Shown: positions 18,172 to 27,937 of the stretch, piece by piece
Layout: each line of letters opens with the position of its first letter
Position numbering within the stretch: the first letter of the stretch is position 1
Program-made: the position numbers and the translations under genes
The notes under the pieces: generated by a model
What the model saw: only the letters and a program-made list of their open reading frames with translations
Database searches by the model: none
What the model was told of the DNA's origin: nothing
IMG/VR virus record: IMGVR_UViG_3300025109_000038
Location: 1 to 33,471 of that record
Length of the DNA stretch: 33,471 nucleotides
Reading direction: 5' to 3' (one strand)
Origin: a virus

Positions 18172-19760
18172 TGAAGTTTGCTGGATTGCATGGTGCTTCT
18201 CCTGAGAGCAAAAAGCTCAAAGAGTTGGCTATGCATCCAGAAGAGTTCATTGGCCGTCTAAAAATCATCGATGAGAAGGGGCAGGAAAGGTATTTCGACA
18301 CACCTTTCTCTGAGCAGGTATTGGCATTGCAGGACTTCATGTCTCCTGCCGAGACGGTGATTCACTACAAGCCTCGTCAGATTGGCGACACCACTGTTGC
18401 CACTGCTTACAACTTCAACTATCTCTACTGGTGTCCGGACCCGGTACGCTGTCTTGTTGTTGCTGATTCTTATGAGTCGACTGATGCGATATTTGGCCGG
18501 GTTCGGCATTACTACCGTTCGTTGCCGGAGTTCATGAAGCGCAAGGTTGGCAAGTCCAACAAGCGCGAGTTGGTCTACGAAGACACCATGGCCGGTTTCC
18601 GATGCATGACTGCGGGTGGTAAGAGTGAGGCCCGTGGTTGGACGTACCAGCGGCTGCATGCAGATGAGTTGGCGTTCTGGCCGAACGCTGAAGAGGTGTG
18701 GGCCTCAATCACTTCTACGATGCATGAGGGGCCTCACCGTAAGACCATCATCATTTCGACTGCGGATGGCCCCGGAAACTTGTACCACCAGAAGGTACTG
18801 GCTGCGATTGAGGCCGAGCGGAACGGCGACCCGAATGTCCGGTTTCGCTTCTTTAAGTGGTCCGACCACCTTTCGTACCAGCTTGAGCCCGCCAACGGTT
18901 GGGAGCCTGATGAGGAGGAGTGGCAGCTTGCGCAGCATCATGGGCTAACGATGCCGCAGCTTTACTGGCGTCACGAGAAGATTCACGGTGTCAATGGTAT
19001 TGGGATTTCACGGTTTCGTCGTGAGTATCCTCTGACGATTGAAGATGGTTTTGCTGTATTTGATGGGTCATGGTTTGATGCTGATTATTTGAACCAGTTG
19101 ATTTCGACTGTAAAGCCTGTTGAGGGGAATGTTCGCATCTATGAGCGGCCCATTCCAGGTGAAACGTATTCAATGGGTGTTGACCCATCCTGGTGCAACC
19201 GTGGTGACTATGCAGTTGCCCAGGTCTTGAGTTCGGATGGGAGGCAGGTTGCTGTTTTGTCGATGAATGAGGGTGGTGAGATTTTGTTTGCTACCAAGGC
19301 CATCGAGCTTGCGGCGCACTACAACAAGGCCAGGGCGTTGGTTGAGAGCAATCCTGGTGGCGCAGGCAAGGTGGTTATTCGAGAGTTTCAGAAGTCCGGG
19401 CTTCCGTTGTGGAGCAAGTCCACGACAGAGGGCGGTGGGTTGAGTAGGACTCCGAAGTATTGGACAACATCAAGGGGTAGCAAGGAGAACGGGTATGCCC
19501 ACTTACGCCAGATGGTGAATGGTGATGCTCTTGAGTTGAACGACTTGGCGACCATTCAAGAGCTAATGCACATTCGAGAGTCTAACGGTCGGATTGAAGG
19601 TCAAGATGGCTACCACGATGACCACGCAGATGCTTTAATGTTGGCTGAGTGGAATCGCCGCTCTCTGCCCACAGCGAACATTGCGCCGCATTTACGCCCA
19701 AAGCGTTATTATGCCAGACGGAATCCTTTTAATGCTGCTCGTCGATTTGGTGAAGGCTAA
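18171..19760 (+). CDS. terL: Terminase large subunit
   Basis: Encodes 529 aa with a GTG start overlapping the upstream stop. ATPase domain: adenine-binding region near FSEQVLALQDF, Walker A-like KPRQIGDTT (K67 to T75), Walker B LHADE (D165, E166), coupling motif STADG (196 to 200). Nuclease domain: RNase H-like acidic residues D338 (MGVDPSW), E392 (ALVESNPGG) and the HDDHADA cluster (483 to 487). The protein powers DNA translocation into the capsid and cuts genome ends. Walker A lacks the usual GK[ST]: Asp stands where Lys is normal, and the conserved Lys is the upstream K67, as in some deviant terminases. Length is normal. Confidence 0.92.
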   Translation: MKFAGLHGASPESKKLKELAMHPEEFIGRLKIIDEKGQERYFDTPFSEQVLALQDFMSPAETVIHYKPRQIGDTTVATAYNFNYLYWCPDPVRCLVVADSYESTDAIFGRVRHYYRSLPEFMKRKVGKSNKRELVYEDTMAGFRCMTAGGKSEARGWTYQRLHADELAFWPNAEEVWASITSTMHEGPHRKTIIISTADGPGNLYHQKVLAAIEAERNGDPNVRFRFFKWSDHLSYQLEPANGWEPDEEEWQLAQHHGLTMPQLYWRHEKIHGVNGIGISRFRREYPLTIEDGFAVFDGSWFDADYLNQLISTVKPVEGNVRIYERPIPGETYSMGVDPSWCNRGDYAVAQVLSSDGRQVAVLSMNEGGEILFATKAIELAAHYNKARALVESNPGGAGKVVIREFQKSGLPLWSKSTTEGGGLSRTPKYWTTSRGSKENGYAHLRQMVNGDALELNDLATIQELMHIRESNGRIEGQDGYHDDHADALMLAEWNRRSLPTANIAPHLRPKRYYARRNPFNAARRFGEG

Positions 19761-22204
19761 TGGCTGAAACAGACAACACGACCGACCAACTTCCGCACTC
19801 AGTAGTTCACGAGCACTTGCGCGCCCATGACCGGAACATGCGCAAGAATCGTCACCATTGGGCGCTATACAAGTCGACATACCTGACTCGCTATTGGGAT
19901 TTTGTACAAAACAAGGGTGGCACGTCTGGTTCCTCTAAGCGGGGGACCGATGTTGAGGTTGAGGTCAACCGGATGTGGGGCGTGCTTTCGACCTACTTGT
20001 CGGCATTGTACCCGCGTGCAAGTCGGGCTGTGATGGGCCCTGACCCTGCCGGGAAGGGTGACCCAATCAAGTCATCGCTTGCAGTGAACCGGTGGTTGGC
20101 GTCTCGGAAGATTCATCAGCGTGTGATGTCTGGCCTAAAGCAAGCCCTACTTTATCCAGGGTGTGGTGCCAAGATTGGGTACACCCCTGGTACTGGAAAT
20201 GCGCTTGACCGTGTATGGCTTCGAGTCATCCCTTGGTGGGAGATTGTGCTGGACAATGATGTTAGCGATGCCGAGGACGAGCGGTTCCGGGGTCACGTCT
20301 ACTATCGCCCAAAGAGTGAAGTCGAACGGGAATACGGCTTGGAAGACTTGGCTGGGACTCGCCGTGTTGATTTTCTTTCTGAGTCGGGGACAACGAGTAG
20401 AAAGTCGTCTGTTCGGAAGGCAAACAAAGCCAACAGTGATGAGGCGGCGTTTGTTCGTGTGCTTGAGCTTTGCAATCTAAAGGACACCATCAAGGATGAA
20501 GACAATCCAGATGTCGCCTATCAAGGACGCCTTGAGATATATGTACTTGGCCAGGGCGCTCTATCGAAGACGCCTGTGTACACGGGTCCGCTGCCATTTG
20601 CTAACCCTGATGGTACGGCTACGTCACACATCGTCCCGCTCATCTTCAACTCAGAGCCAGAGTTCCCGCTGAGAGGTGTTGCGCAGACATCTCGGCTCAT
20701 GCCACAGATTCGAGAGTTGAACGCCTATCGGTCGTTCATGGCCATGGCTACCCGCAAGGATACGCGCCAGTACGTCACCCGAAAGGGCACGCTCAGCGGT
20801 GAAGAGATGACGAATCTCACCGAAGGGCACGATGGTTTGATTCTTCAGGTAGACCAGAACTTTGACCGGCCATTGACCGATGCCATCATTCCTGTTCAGA
20901 ACTCTCCGATTTCAGCAAATATCGACCGGTATCTTAGTGAGGTCGAGCGTGATTTGGAGCGCGTGATTGGAACAAGTCCGCAGGCGCGGGGTCAGGTCAC
21001 CAAGGCAACAGCATTTGAGGTTCAGACGGTACAGATGTACACCGAGTCTGAGTTTGGAATGCATGCAGCCATCAAAGATGAGTGGCTTGCTACGGTTGTG
21101 AAGCTCCTGCTGCGCGCTTTGATTGCCGCTATGACGGATGCGGGTGATTCTCGCGGGGCCTACGAGGACCAGGATATCCGGGTCGCTGAAGTGGGCGCTA
21201 TTCCTGACGAGGGCACAGAAGAGAAGCCCCCAGAGCCTAAAGAAGAGCCTTGGACCGCTGACCGTATTCGTTCGATTGCGGAGAAGGGCGGCATCGATAT
21301 TAAGAGCGACGATTTCAAGGCGCTGATCAAGAAGATTGCCGGCAAGGATGATCTTGGTGACATGTCGCCAGAGGAACTTCAGGTTCTGGGTTCATCGCTG
21401 GGTGGTGAAGAGCCAAAGGGTGAGCTTACGGAAGAGGAAGAGTCGCAAGCGAAACAGGCACTGGTCGATAATATCTCAGCGTCCCAAGAGCCTTACGTTG
21501 ACGATGAGCTTGCCCGACCACTTGGCGTGGCCCAAGAGGGCGAGAAGTCTATCTCAATCCAACAAGAAGTCTTGATGCTGCAAGAGCGTGGCGAGCCTGT
21601 GATGGTCGCGGTTCATGACCTGGACGCCAGCTTCGACATCTCGTTTGTTGAGGGTGGTCGGACCCCGCTTAATGACGCCGCTATGCAGCAAAACCTTGTG
21701 GCCCTGCTTCAGCCCTATATGGCGCTCTGGCAAGCATCACAGCAACCGGGTCCAGAGGGTGTGTTTGCTAAGGCATACATGAAGGTGATTGCGGAGCGGT
21801 TTGATTTGCCAAAGGATCTGCATCCTGACGAGCTTCTTTCTCAAACAGAAGAGGTTGCCGCTGAGCAAGAACAAGATCCCAAGCAGCCTGCCGCTCCCCC
21901 AACAAACGGCGCGGGTGCTCCTGGTGCTCCTGGTGCTCCTGGTGCTCCTGGTGCTCCTGGTGCTCCTGGTGCTCCTGGTGCTCCGGGTGCTCCGGGTGCT
22001 CCGCCGTCAGAAGAGGCGCAGCTACAAGCGATCATCGCTGAGATTTCTCAGCTTCCACCAGATCAAGCAATCGGTGAGCTAAAGAAGCTGTTTGCTTCTG
22101 ACCCGAAGATGGTTCAGATGCTTTCTGAAATGGAAACAATGCCGCCTGCCGAGCAGCAGCAGATGTTGTCCCAGATTCTTGGAGTAGCCAATGCCCCTGT
22201 ATAG
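19760..22204 (+). CDS. Portal protein with C-terminal Gly-Ala-Pro repeats
   Basis: Encodes 814 aa starting in a TAATG overlap with terL. The N-terminal 450 residues look like a portal core: early helices ([20 protein letters not shown]), a clip-like region with [20 protein letters not shown], and a long helix ([20 protein letters not shown]) followed by [15 protein letters not shown]. Residues about 480 to 715 are an acidic extension. Residues 719 to 748 are ten exact Gly-Ala-Pro triplets encoded by a 9-base tandem repeat, followed by a helical tail ([20 protein letters not shown]). The portal forms the dodecameric DNA channel and head-tail joint. Position after terL supports the call; the repeat tail is unusual. 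Confidence 0.8.
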   Translation: MAETDNTTDQLPHSVVHEHLRAHDRNMRKNRHHWALYKSTYLTRYWDFVQNKGGTSGSSKRGTDVEVEVNRMWGVLSTYLSALYPRASRAVMGPDPAGKGDPIKSSLAVNRWLASRKIHQRVMSGLKQALLYPGCGAKIGYTPGTGNALDRVWLRVIPWWEIVLDNDVSDAEDERFRGHVYYRPKSEVEREYGLEDLAGTRRVDFLSESGTTSRKSSVRKANKANSDEAAFVRVLELCNLKDTIKDEDNPDVAYQGRLEIYVLGQGALSKTPVYTGPLPFANPDGTATSHIVPLIFNSEPEFPLRGVAQTSRLMPQIRELNAYRSFMAMATRKDTRQYVTRKGTLSGEEMTNLTEGHDGLILQVDQNFDRPLTDAIIPVQNSPISANIDRYLSEVERDLERVIGTSPQARGQVTKATAFEVQTVQMYTESEFGMHAAIKDEWLATVVKLLLRALIAAMTDAGDSRGAYEDQDIRVAEVGAIPDEGTEEKPPEPKEEPWTADRIRSIAEKGGIDIKSDDFKALIKKIAGKDDLGDMSPEELQVLGSSLGGEEPKGELTEEEESQAKQALVDNISASQEPYVDDELARPLGVAQEGEKSISIQQEVLMLQERGEPVMVAVHDLDASFDISFVEGGRTPLNDAAMQQNLVALLQPYMALWQASQQPGPEGVFAKAYMKVIAERFDLPKDLHPDELLSQTEEVAAEQEQDPKQPAAPPTNGAGAPGAPGAPGAPGAPGAPGAPGAPGAPGAPPSEEAQLQAIIAEISQLPPDQAIGELKKLFASDPKMVQMLSEMETMPPAEQQQMLSQILGVANAPV
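21914..22003 (+). repeat. 9-base tandem repeat encoding (Gly-Ala-Pro)10
   Basis: Ten units: seven GGTGCTCCT then three GGTGCTCCG, in frame in the portal gene. The near-identical units indicate recent slippage expansion. The region encodes a collagen-like Gly-x-y tract. Confidence 0.95.
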
Positions 22205-22784
22205 TTACTCGTGCGGCTTGTGTGGCTCGGAGCATGATGAAATCTTTCGATTCAGCAATCGTCCTGACCTGGTTGACTGTCGAGTGTGTGATGGTGACGC
22301 AAAGTATGTGATTCGCATGTCGATGGCTCAGGCGAACGATGCTGGAAATGAGAAGTTTTACAACTCTGAGGGGAATGGGTTGGTGATGCACGACTTTAAG
22401 TGCAGGGCTTGTGAGTTTATTTTTGATGAACTCATTGACCGCACGGAAGGCCAGTCACACAACAGCCCACAGAAGTGTCCAAAGTGTGGTGATTCTGACT
22501 CTGTATGGATACCTACTGCAAAAATCGATAGATGGAGTGAGCGGTTTCCATACTATGATCGCGGGCTTGGGGTTATGCTTGAAAGCAAAGCGCACAGACG
22601 AGAGGTTTGTAAGCAGCGAGGATTGACGCCAATTGATGGTGATTGGGATCTTGATTCTGAATACAGAAAGATGGATGATATAAACGAGAAGGAAGACCGC
22701 GAGTACGTGGACTACTGCGACAAGTTTGATAACTCTCCCGAGTTTCGAGAAGTTCGGAAGCTTCGGGACCAAGGAAGACTTTAA
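22191..22784 (+). CDS. Double zinc-ribbon protein (FmdB-like N-terminus)
   Basis: Encodes 197 aa starting [17 protein letters not shown], typical of FmdB-family zinc ribbons. Ligands C8, C11, C30 and C33 form the first ribbon, and C71, C74, C96 and C99 the second (FKCRACEFIFDE, QKCPKCGDSD). The C-terminal half is acidic and helical. The start is 13 bases inside the end of the portal gene, with TTGGAG ahead of it. Role unknown; placement between portal and scaffold suggests an assembly or regulatory protein, and zinc ribbons are common in phage head operons. Confidence 0.75.
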   Translation: MPLYSYSCGLCGSEHDEIFRFSNRPDLVDCRVCDGDAKYVIRMSMAQANDAGNEKFYNSEGNGLVMHDFKCRACEFIFDELIDRTEGQSHNSPQKCPKCGDSDSVWIPTAKIDRWSERFPYYDRGLGVMLESKAHRREVCKQRGLTPIDGDWDLDSEYRKMDDINEKEDREYVDYCDKFDNSPEFREVRKLRDQGRL

Positions 22785-22793
22785 GGAGCCAAC

Positions 22794-23408
22794 ATGCCAG
22801 TCGATCCCGCAACCGGAGCCCCGCTGCCCTACCCTGGAGAGCCCGGCTATGATCCAGCGATGGCCGCCCCACCTCAGGGCATGCCGCCCCAGGGCATGCC
22901 GCCCCAGGGCATGCCGCCTGAGGGCATGCCCCCGGCTGGGCCACCTGAAGTAGACATGGCTCAAATCGCAGCGGCTGCCCCACAGCCCGAGAAGCCGTTC
23001 AGCGTCAAGGCTCTTGAGACCCTGGTTAAGCAGTTCAATGACACCATCAGCAAGCTTACTGATGGTCAGCTTCCCGCTGTTGAAGTTGATTTCTCTGGTG
23101 TTGAGAAGAACAAATGGAACGAGCCGCTTCCGCCGCAGATTTTTGTGCCGCTGGTTGCAATCAATGAGGCGTTGGGCGTTTTGGAAGATGGGAAGTATGC
23201 TGAAAAGTACGGCTTTGACCCCATGGAACTGACATCAGATGTTGAGGTCCGAAAGGCTACTGCACAGCTAAAGCGCATGAGTAAAGACAAGAAGCTTGCT
23301 GAGGCACTTATGGCTCCAGTGGGCGGTGAAGAAGAAACGCCGCAAGAGGCCCCAGCACCTGGGTCTTTTCCAGAGGAAGATCAAATGCTTGCTGAGGGAC
23401 TTGCTTAG
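22794..23408 (+). CDS. Protein with QGMPP repeats, head-assembly candidate
   Basis: Encodes 204 aa starting MPVDPATGAPLPYPGEP after AAGGAGCCAAC. Residues 28 to 47 are four QGMPP/EGMPP repeats, encoded by a 15-base tandem nucleotide repeat with core cagggcatgccgccc. After this comes a folded-looking domain (FSVKALETLVKQFNDTISKL, then PPQIFVPLVAINEALGVLED) and an acidic Pro-rich end. It resembles small acidic chaperone-like head proteins found between portal and scaffold. No family is recognised. Confidence 0.6.
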   Translation: MPVDPATGAPLPYPGEPGYDPAMAAPPQGMPPQGMPPQGMPPEGMPPAGPPEVDMAQIAAAAPQPEKPFSVKALETLVKQFNDTISKLTDGQLPAVEVDFSGVEKNKWNEPLPPQIFVPLVAINEALGVLEDGKYAEKYGFDPMELTSDVEVRKATAQLKRMSKDKKLAEALMAPVGGEEETPQEAPAPGSFPEEDQMLAEGLA

Positions 23409-23431
23409 TTTGCATTAAGTGCTTGTATAAT
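23401..23431 (+). promoter_or_regulatory. Candidate promoter for scaffold and capsid genes
   Basis: A perfect TATAAT (23426..23431) lies 35 bases before the scaffold start. A TTGCTT box (23401..23406) is 19 bases upstream, longer than ideal. A capsid gene needs high expression, so an internal promoter here makes sense. Confidence 0.4.
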
Positions 23432-23465
23432 GGTACATTTCTGAACGACTAATAATGGAGTTATT

Positions 23466-24479
23466 GTGAGTATGGAGTTAACAACACAGACTGCTGAAGA
23501 AGCACAGCCGGTGTCGGGGGACACGTCGGTTGCTACTGCTGATTTAGCCAATCTCGTAGATGTGCAGCCTGCCGATGCGGAACGGGTTGCTGCACATCAG
23601 GTTGAGGCAGCGCCTGCGTCCATTGGGGTTCAGCCGGAAGCCCAGCCAGGAAACACGGAACCTCTGGCAGTGTCAGTCGAGGCCAACGAAGAGGTTTTTA
23701 ATCCTCTGACGGCTGCTCTCGGTGACATTGAAGAGCTTCAAACAGACAAGTTCTATGACAACATTTCCGAAGATGACATTAAGGAGCTTCCTACTACTGC
23801 TCGCCGGATGCTTCACAACTTTCGGATTTCATATGAACTTGAAAAGCAGAAGCTTGGGCATGGCGCTAAGCAATCAGAGACTCGATTTGCCGAACGTGAG
23901 TTGGAACTTCAGAAGATGGAGCGGGACTTTGCTCGCCGCCAGGCTGAGTTTTCAGCACTTGCAAATGATCCAGCGGTTCAAGAGGTTTTGAACACCCCGG
24001 AGGGTGAGCTTCCTGACATCTTGAGTGAAGAAGGAATGCGGGCTCGCATTCAAAAGGGTGTCGCTGACGGTCTGCGAACGGTTTTGTCTCCGATGCAGCA
24101 GGCGTCTGCTCGTCATCATCGGGAATCTGCATATCTTGAGTTCATGGATAGTCATCCTGAGCTTAAAGAGCCTTCGTTTAAGAAAGATGTCGCGTCTATG
24201 GTTCAGGGCCGTAAAGGCTCTGCTGCGCCAATCTCAACCCAAGACGCATATCAGATTGTAAAAGCACGTCGTGTTTTGGCTGAGCAAAACGCAAGAATCG
24301 AATCTGAGCGACGTGCTCGTGCTCAATCTGCTCGACGTGTTAGTAGAACAGCCATGAGCAGCGCTCCTGGCGTTGAGGATATTCCTGTCGATATCAAGAA
24401 GCGTGGTGCTCATGCTATTGCTACTTGGTTACAATCAAACCCCGAAGCCGCAAAAAGAATTGCGGGTGAAGTTCGCTAA
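23466..24479 (+). CDS. Scaffolding protein
   Basis: Encodes 337 aa with a GTG start, ATGGAG lying 5 bases upstream. The acidic disordered N-terminus (1 to about 110) is followed by a long coiled coil (about 115 to 165, with ELEKQKLGHGAKQSETRF and RELELQKMERDFARRQAEF), a mixed middle, and a strongly basic C-terminal helix (KARRVLAEQNARIESERRAR). Acidic/coiled/basic organisation directly before the capsid gene is characteristic of internal scaffolds, whose basic tail binds capsid subunits. No protease motif is seen. Confidence 0.75.
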   Translation: MSMELTTQTAEEAQPVSGDTSVATADLANLVDVQPADAERVAAHQVEAAPASIGVQPEAQPGNTEPLAVSVEANEEVFNPLTAALGDIEELQTDKFYDNISEDDIKELPTTARRMLHNFRISYELEKQKLGHGAKQSETRFAERELELQKMERDFARRQAEFSALANDPAVQEVLNTPEGELPDILSEEGMRARIQKGVADGLRTVLSPMQQASARHHRESAYLEFMDSHPELKEPSFKKDVASMVQGRKGSAAPISTQDAYQIVKARRVLAEQNARIESERRARAQSARRVSRTAMSSAPGVEDIPVDIKKRGAHAIATWLQSNPEAAKRIAGEVR

Positions 24480-24496
24480 ACCCATAGGAGCATGAA

Positions 24497-25555
24497 ATGC
24501 CCACCACCGCACTGACCATTGGCAATGAACTGTTGTCGACCACGATGCACATTCTGATGAAGGAATGGCGCGATAACGTTCATGAGTCGACCGCATTTCT
24601 GGATGCGAGCGAGCGCGTCCATGGCGCTGGTCAGCCCTCCCAGGCTGGTGGCACACGGATCGTGATTCCGCTTGGATTCGAGGACCACTCGTCCACTACG
24701 CGACTGAGAACTGGTTACGAGCGCATCGACCTGAGCGTCGAGGACGTGTTCAAGCCTGCTGTGTATTCGTGGGCACACGTTGTTCGTCCGGTGGCGATTT
24801 CTTCTGAGGAAGAGATGATCAACCAGGGTGACGCTGCGGTTCTCTCCATTCTGGAGAACCGGGTCACGATGACTGCAAACGCGCTCAAGCGTGAGTTCGT
24901 CAAGCAGATCGTCCAGGGCGGTGTTGCTGGTTGGGAAGACTGGGGCACGCTCAACGGTGTTGATGCTGCGGCCACTGGCTCCGCCGATGGGTTCCTTGAG
25001 GAAAACGCCGTTGGCGCGCAAGGCAACACTGTTGGAGGCGTTAGCAAGTCCACCTATAGCTCCAAGACTGGTTGGCAGAACCAGCGCTTTGATGGTGCAG
25101 GCTCGTTCAACGCGAACGGTCTTGCTGGCTTGTATGACCTGAAGGTCGAGATTGCTTCCGTGTCTCCGAACGGTGACCCGAACGTGATCTTGGCTTCTCG
25201 GGCCGGGTTCAAGAACCTGAAGCGTTCGCTCCAGGCTCACGAGCGGTACGTCGACCAGGGCAAGATCGATGGCGGTCGTCTGGTTGAGTATTGGGATGGT
25301 GTGCAGATTAACGTCGAGCGCAACATGCCGGATGCTGGTGCCACCACTGGTGCGGGTGACCCAATCAGCTTCTACATGCTGAACATGAACGACATCCACT
25401 GCCTGTGGGATCCGAAGGGCTACTTCGACCTGTCCGACTTCGAGACGGTGTCTGGTGAGTACGATGTTCGCGCCGCGAAGATTCGCGTCCGTGGTCAGCT
25501 TATCGCCAAGCACCTTGGTTCGAGCGGCATCGGGTTCGACCTGGAAACCTTCTAA
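24497..25555 (+). CDS. Major capsid protein
   Basis: Encodes 352 aa starting MPTTALTIGNELLSTTMH after GGAGCATGAA. Features consistent with an HK97-fold shell protein: N-arm, beta-rich E-loop region near GGTRIVIPLGFEDHSSTTRL, a long spine-like helix (SSEEEMINQGDAAVLSILEN then RVTMTANALKREFVKQIVQ), and a P-domain-like C-terminus ending FDLETF. Codons here are much more C-ending than in neighbouring genes, as expected for the most highly expressed virion gene. Position after scaffold supports the call; sequence family not recognised from memory. Confidence 0.82.
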   Translation: MPTTALTIGNELLSTTMHILMKEWRDNVHESTAFLDASERVHGAGQPSQAGGTRIVIPLGFEDHSSTTRLRTGYERIDLSVEDVFKPAVYSWAHVVRPVAISSEEEMINQGDAAVLSILENRVTMTANALKREFVKQIVQGGVAGWEDWGTLNGVDAAATGSADGFLEENAVGAQGNTVGGVSKSTYSSKTGWQNQRFDGAGSFNANGLAGLYDLKVEIASVSPNGDPNVILASRAGFKNLKRSLQAHERYVDQGKIDGGRLVEYWDGVQINVERNMPDAGATTGAGDPISFYMLNMNDIHCLWDPKGYFDLSDFETVSGEYDVRAAKIRVRGQLIAKHLGSSGIGFDLETF

Positions 25556-25568
25556 GTCTTCTTAGATT

Positions 25569-25595
25569 GGGTGGGGGTCATGTCGGCCTCCACCC
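25569..25595 (+). other. Stem-loop after the major capsid gene
   Basis: GGGTGGGGG (25569..25577) pairs with CCTCCACCC (25587..25595), 9 positions with one G-U, around a 9-base loop. No T tract follows, so it is more likely an mRNA-stabilising or attenuating stem than a full terminator. Confidence 0.5.
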
Positions 25596-25632
25596 TACTT
25601 CATAGCCATAGAATCAAAAGAGGGAGGATATC

Positions 25633-26082
25633 ATGGCAATTCATAAGATTGATGGTGTTGATGGCACTAATCATTTTCCGAAGAAGTTTGTGACGCTGTA
25701 TGCGTCGGCTGCATGCACCAAAGGGTTTTTCGTATCGATTACCGGTGATACCACCAATGGCCTTGGCGCTTCATGCGCTAATGCAGAGGTTGGCGCTTCG
25801 AGTACGACAGCGAACTGTTTGACGTTTGGCGTTGCGACTGAAACCGTTGCTGCTGGCGCAACCGTGGTCGTCCAGACCGCTGGCAAGTACGAGAACGCAT
25901 ACGTCAATGCATCGTGCGATGAGGGCCTTCCCCTCACTGGCCCACTTAGCGGTGGAACGGTTGGGATGGCAAGCATGTTGGCCGAAACCACTTTCGGTGC
26001 AGTTTGTGCTGTTGGCCTTGAGGCCGACTCTGCTGTAACTAACTACGCCGATGTCATGATCATCGACCAGGGTTTCTTCTAA
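25633..26082 (+). CDS. Capsid decoration (cement) protein candidate
   Basis: Encodes 149 aa starting MAIHKIDGVDGTNHFPK after GAGGGAGGATATC. Low charge, Ala/Thr/Gly/Val-rich and beta-dominated, with NCLTFGVATETVAAGATVVV then QTAGKYENAYV, resembling small head-decoration or cement proteins that sit on the shell after expansion. Several Cys residues. Directly downstream of the major capsid gene and closed by a terminator, consistent with a high-copy virion protein. Name is inferred from position and composition. Confidence 0.65.
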   Translation: MAIHKIDGVDGTNHFPKKFVTLYASAACTKGFFVSITGDTTNGLGASCANAEVGASSTTANCLTFGVATETVAAGATVVVQTAGKYENAYVNASCDEGLPLTGPLSGGTVGMASMLAETTFGAVCAVGLEADSAVTNYADVMIIDQGFF

Positions 26083-26113
26083 GCCATTTTCGCTACCGGG
26101 CCTCGCGCCCATC

Positions 26114-26156
26114 ACCGGCAGGCGGGGTACAATACCTTGTCTGCCGGTTTTCTTTT
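26114..26156 (+). terminator. Rho-independent terminator after capsid/decoration genes
   Basis: ACCGGCAG (26114..26121) pairs with CTGCCGGT (26141..26148), followed by TTTTCTTTT. The 19-base loop holds a small GGTA/TACC stem. It separates highly expressed shell genes from the tail genes; partial read-through is likely because no clear promoter is seen before 26168. Confidence 0.8.
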
Positions 26157-26167
26157 AGGGGTGTGCC

Positions 26168-27937
26168 ATGAATCTGCTTGAACTGCGCGAAGAAATCAAC
26201 GCTGCTTTGGACTACAACCCGGACCTTAAACAGTACCGGGACATGACCGCGCGGATTATCAATCGGCACTACCTACAGCTTTCGACGCAGTATCCGTGGC
26301 TCTTTCTGCACAAGACCTACAGGATGACTCTGCGTGCGGATATCGAAGGAGATTCGGACACTACCATTATTATTGGTGATACGGCTGAAGCGTATGCCAA
26401 CACTAAGGTGTTCCCCACTGGAATCAACCAATGGTTCCAGACGCCAGAGATGATGGGCAACTACCTGGTGCTTAAAGAGACGGGTGCGACCCAAAGGTCT
26501 GGTGCCAAGGGTCATGGCGGGTTTCATTCCGAGTATTTAATTACTGGTTTGTATTATTCGGAATCATACGCTGCTGGTGCAACCACCGCCCCGCCCATTG
26601 ACTCGGGTGAAGGTAGTGGTAGCTATGTCAATCGATACAATGTCCCAGACGTGGTTCAGCCTGGGTCGTCTGGGCACTACATTGTTGTTGATCGTCCGAT
26701 TCTTGACCCGTCTACAGTGACTCCGGGTGACGGCAATGACCAACCGACCATCGAAAAAGTCAGTGTTGATGAATACACTATTGAGTTCCGTAAGTATTGG
26801 TTGCCGCCAGATTGTGTTGAGGTGCTTGGGGTCATCGACCGTGGCTTTACTGGCCCAGTACATACGGAAACGGACGGAACAGTATCAACATCCACCACAA
26901 CAGCCCCAGATCATGGCAGGTTGACCTTTATTGATCGACGCAAAGAGGAAATGGCCTATCTGGACCGAGACAACTCGGGCAATCCAGTGGTGGTTATTGA
27001 GGATGAGCCGATGTTCATCTATCCACCGCCCGGCCCAATGATAGCTGAAGAGGCTGACGCGCACACCATGACCGGTGCGCCAAATTCTGGCGTTGTGTCC
27101 TTGCTGATGAATGCCACTTATGAGTATTGCTACACATTTTTGTATTGTGGCATTGAGTCACCGCCATCTCCTGTGACCTCACTAAAGTATGCGGGCGCTT
27201 CCGGTATTCGATTGAGGGGCATGATTGATACTCGGGGCGTGTATCCAGACTTCGATTGGCAAGACGCCACTGGTGCTGTGGTCCCATCCGCACAGCCGTC
27301 TGGTATGTACAAGCGTATTTACCGTCGCAAGGTTGATGGAGCAATTTCTACACGGCACCATGGGTTCCAGCGGTGGCATCATGTTGCTGATGTTGCTGAA
27401 GAGGCAGGCTCAAGTGGTGACACTGCGCTTTTTGACACTGGGCGAAAGGTGATCGGTAGTGAGTCGTTGCCTGCTCCGGGCCACTTGGTGGAGCCAACGT
27501 ACCTTGGGTGGCCGGGGAGTGATCGAACAGCCAATGGTCGGTGGACTTACCACGATGGTCAGATGCATAAGCTTTTGGTCTTAGATGAATCTGGGCCACG
27601 GCAGTGTTTCCGGGTGTATCGTAGGCCATCCAGCGATATGGATATCGAGGTTCGGTATTTGAGCCGACCACGCCGCCTGGTGGCAGACGCAGACACTCCT
27701 GAGTGGCCTCCACAGTTCCATCATCTACTGGTCTACAAGGCGTTACAAGACATCGCCATGCAGCACGGCATGACGACTCATTCGCAGCTTTATGAAAAGC
27801 GTTCTGATGAGTTGCTTGACCGGATGCGCCAGAAATACCTCTCCCGTCCTGATAGAATGTATGTACGGGCCGGGTTTGATCGGTCGGTTTATGCTGGTGA
27901 GCGGTGGGGAGCCCCCGCCAAGGTAGAGCCTTCCTGA
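26168..27937 (+). CDS. Head-tail adaptor-like protein, putative
   Basis: Encodes 589 aa starting MNLLELREEINAALDY after GGGGTGTGCC. The N-terminal helices (YRDMTARIINRHYLQLSTQY, then PWLFLHKTYRM) and C-terminal helices (HHLLVYKALQDIAMQHGMTT, SQLYEKRSDELLDRMRQKYL) flank a large beta-rich insertion. This layout, a helical bundle split by a beta domain, fits adaptor or tail-tubular-A-type proteins of short-tailed phages, but is larger than the T7 form. Stop and next start overlap (TGATG). Confidence 0.55.
   Translation: MNLLELREEINAALDYNPDLKQYRDMTARIINRHYLQLSTQYPWLFLHKTYRMTLRADIEGDSDTTIIIGDTAEAYANTKVFPTGINQWFQTPEMMGNYLVLKETGATQRSGAKGHGGFHSEYLITGLYYSESYAAGATTAPPIDSGEGSGSYVNRYNVPDVVQPGSSGHYIVVDRPILDPSTVTPGDGNDQPTIEKVSVDEYTIEFRKYWLPPDCVEVLGVIDRGFTGPVHTETDGTVSTSTTTAPDHGRLTFIDRRKEEMAYLDRDNSGNPVVVIEDEPMFIYPPPGPMIAEEADAHTMTGAPNSGVVSLLMNATYEYCYTFLYCGIESPPSPVTSLKYAGASGIRLRGMIDTRGVYPDFDWQDATGAVVPSAQPSGMYKRIYRRKVDGAISTRHHGFQRWHHVADVAEEAGSSGDTALFDTGRKVIGSESLPAPGHLVEPTYLGWPGSDRTANGRWTYHDGQMHKLLVLDESGPRQCFRVYRRPSSDMDIEVRYLSRPRRLVADADTPEWPPQFHHLLVYKALQDIAMQHGMTTHSQLYEKRSDELLDRMRQKYLSRPDRMYVRAGFDRSVYAGERWGAPAKVEPS

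Noticed and set aside
21841-22035. Leftward Gly-Ala-Pro-rich frame opposite the portal repeat
   Set aside because: The 9-base repeat is open in several frames on both strands; the portal frame continues through it on both sides.
22876-22935. Possible CRISPR-like or regulatory repeats
   Set aside because: The 15-base tandem units are in frame within a coding gene and have no spacers.
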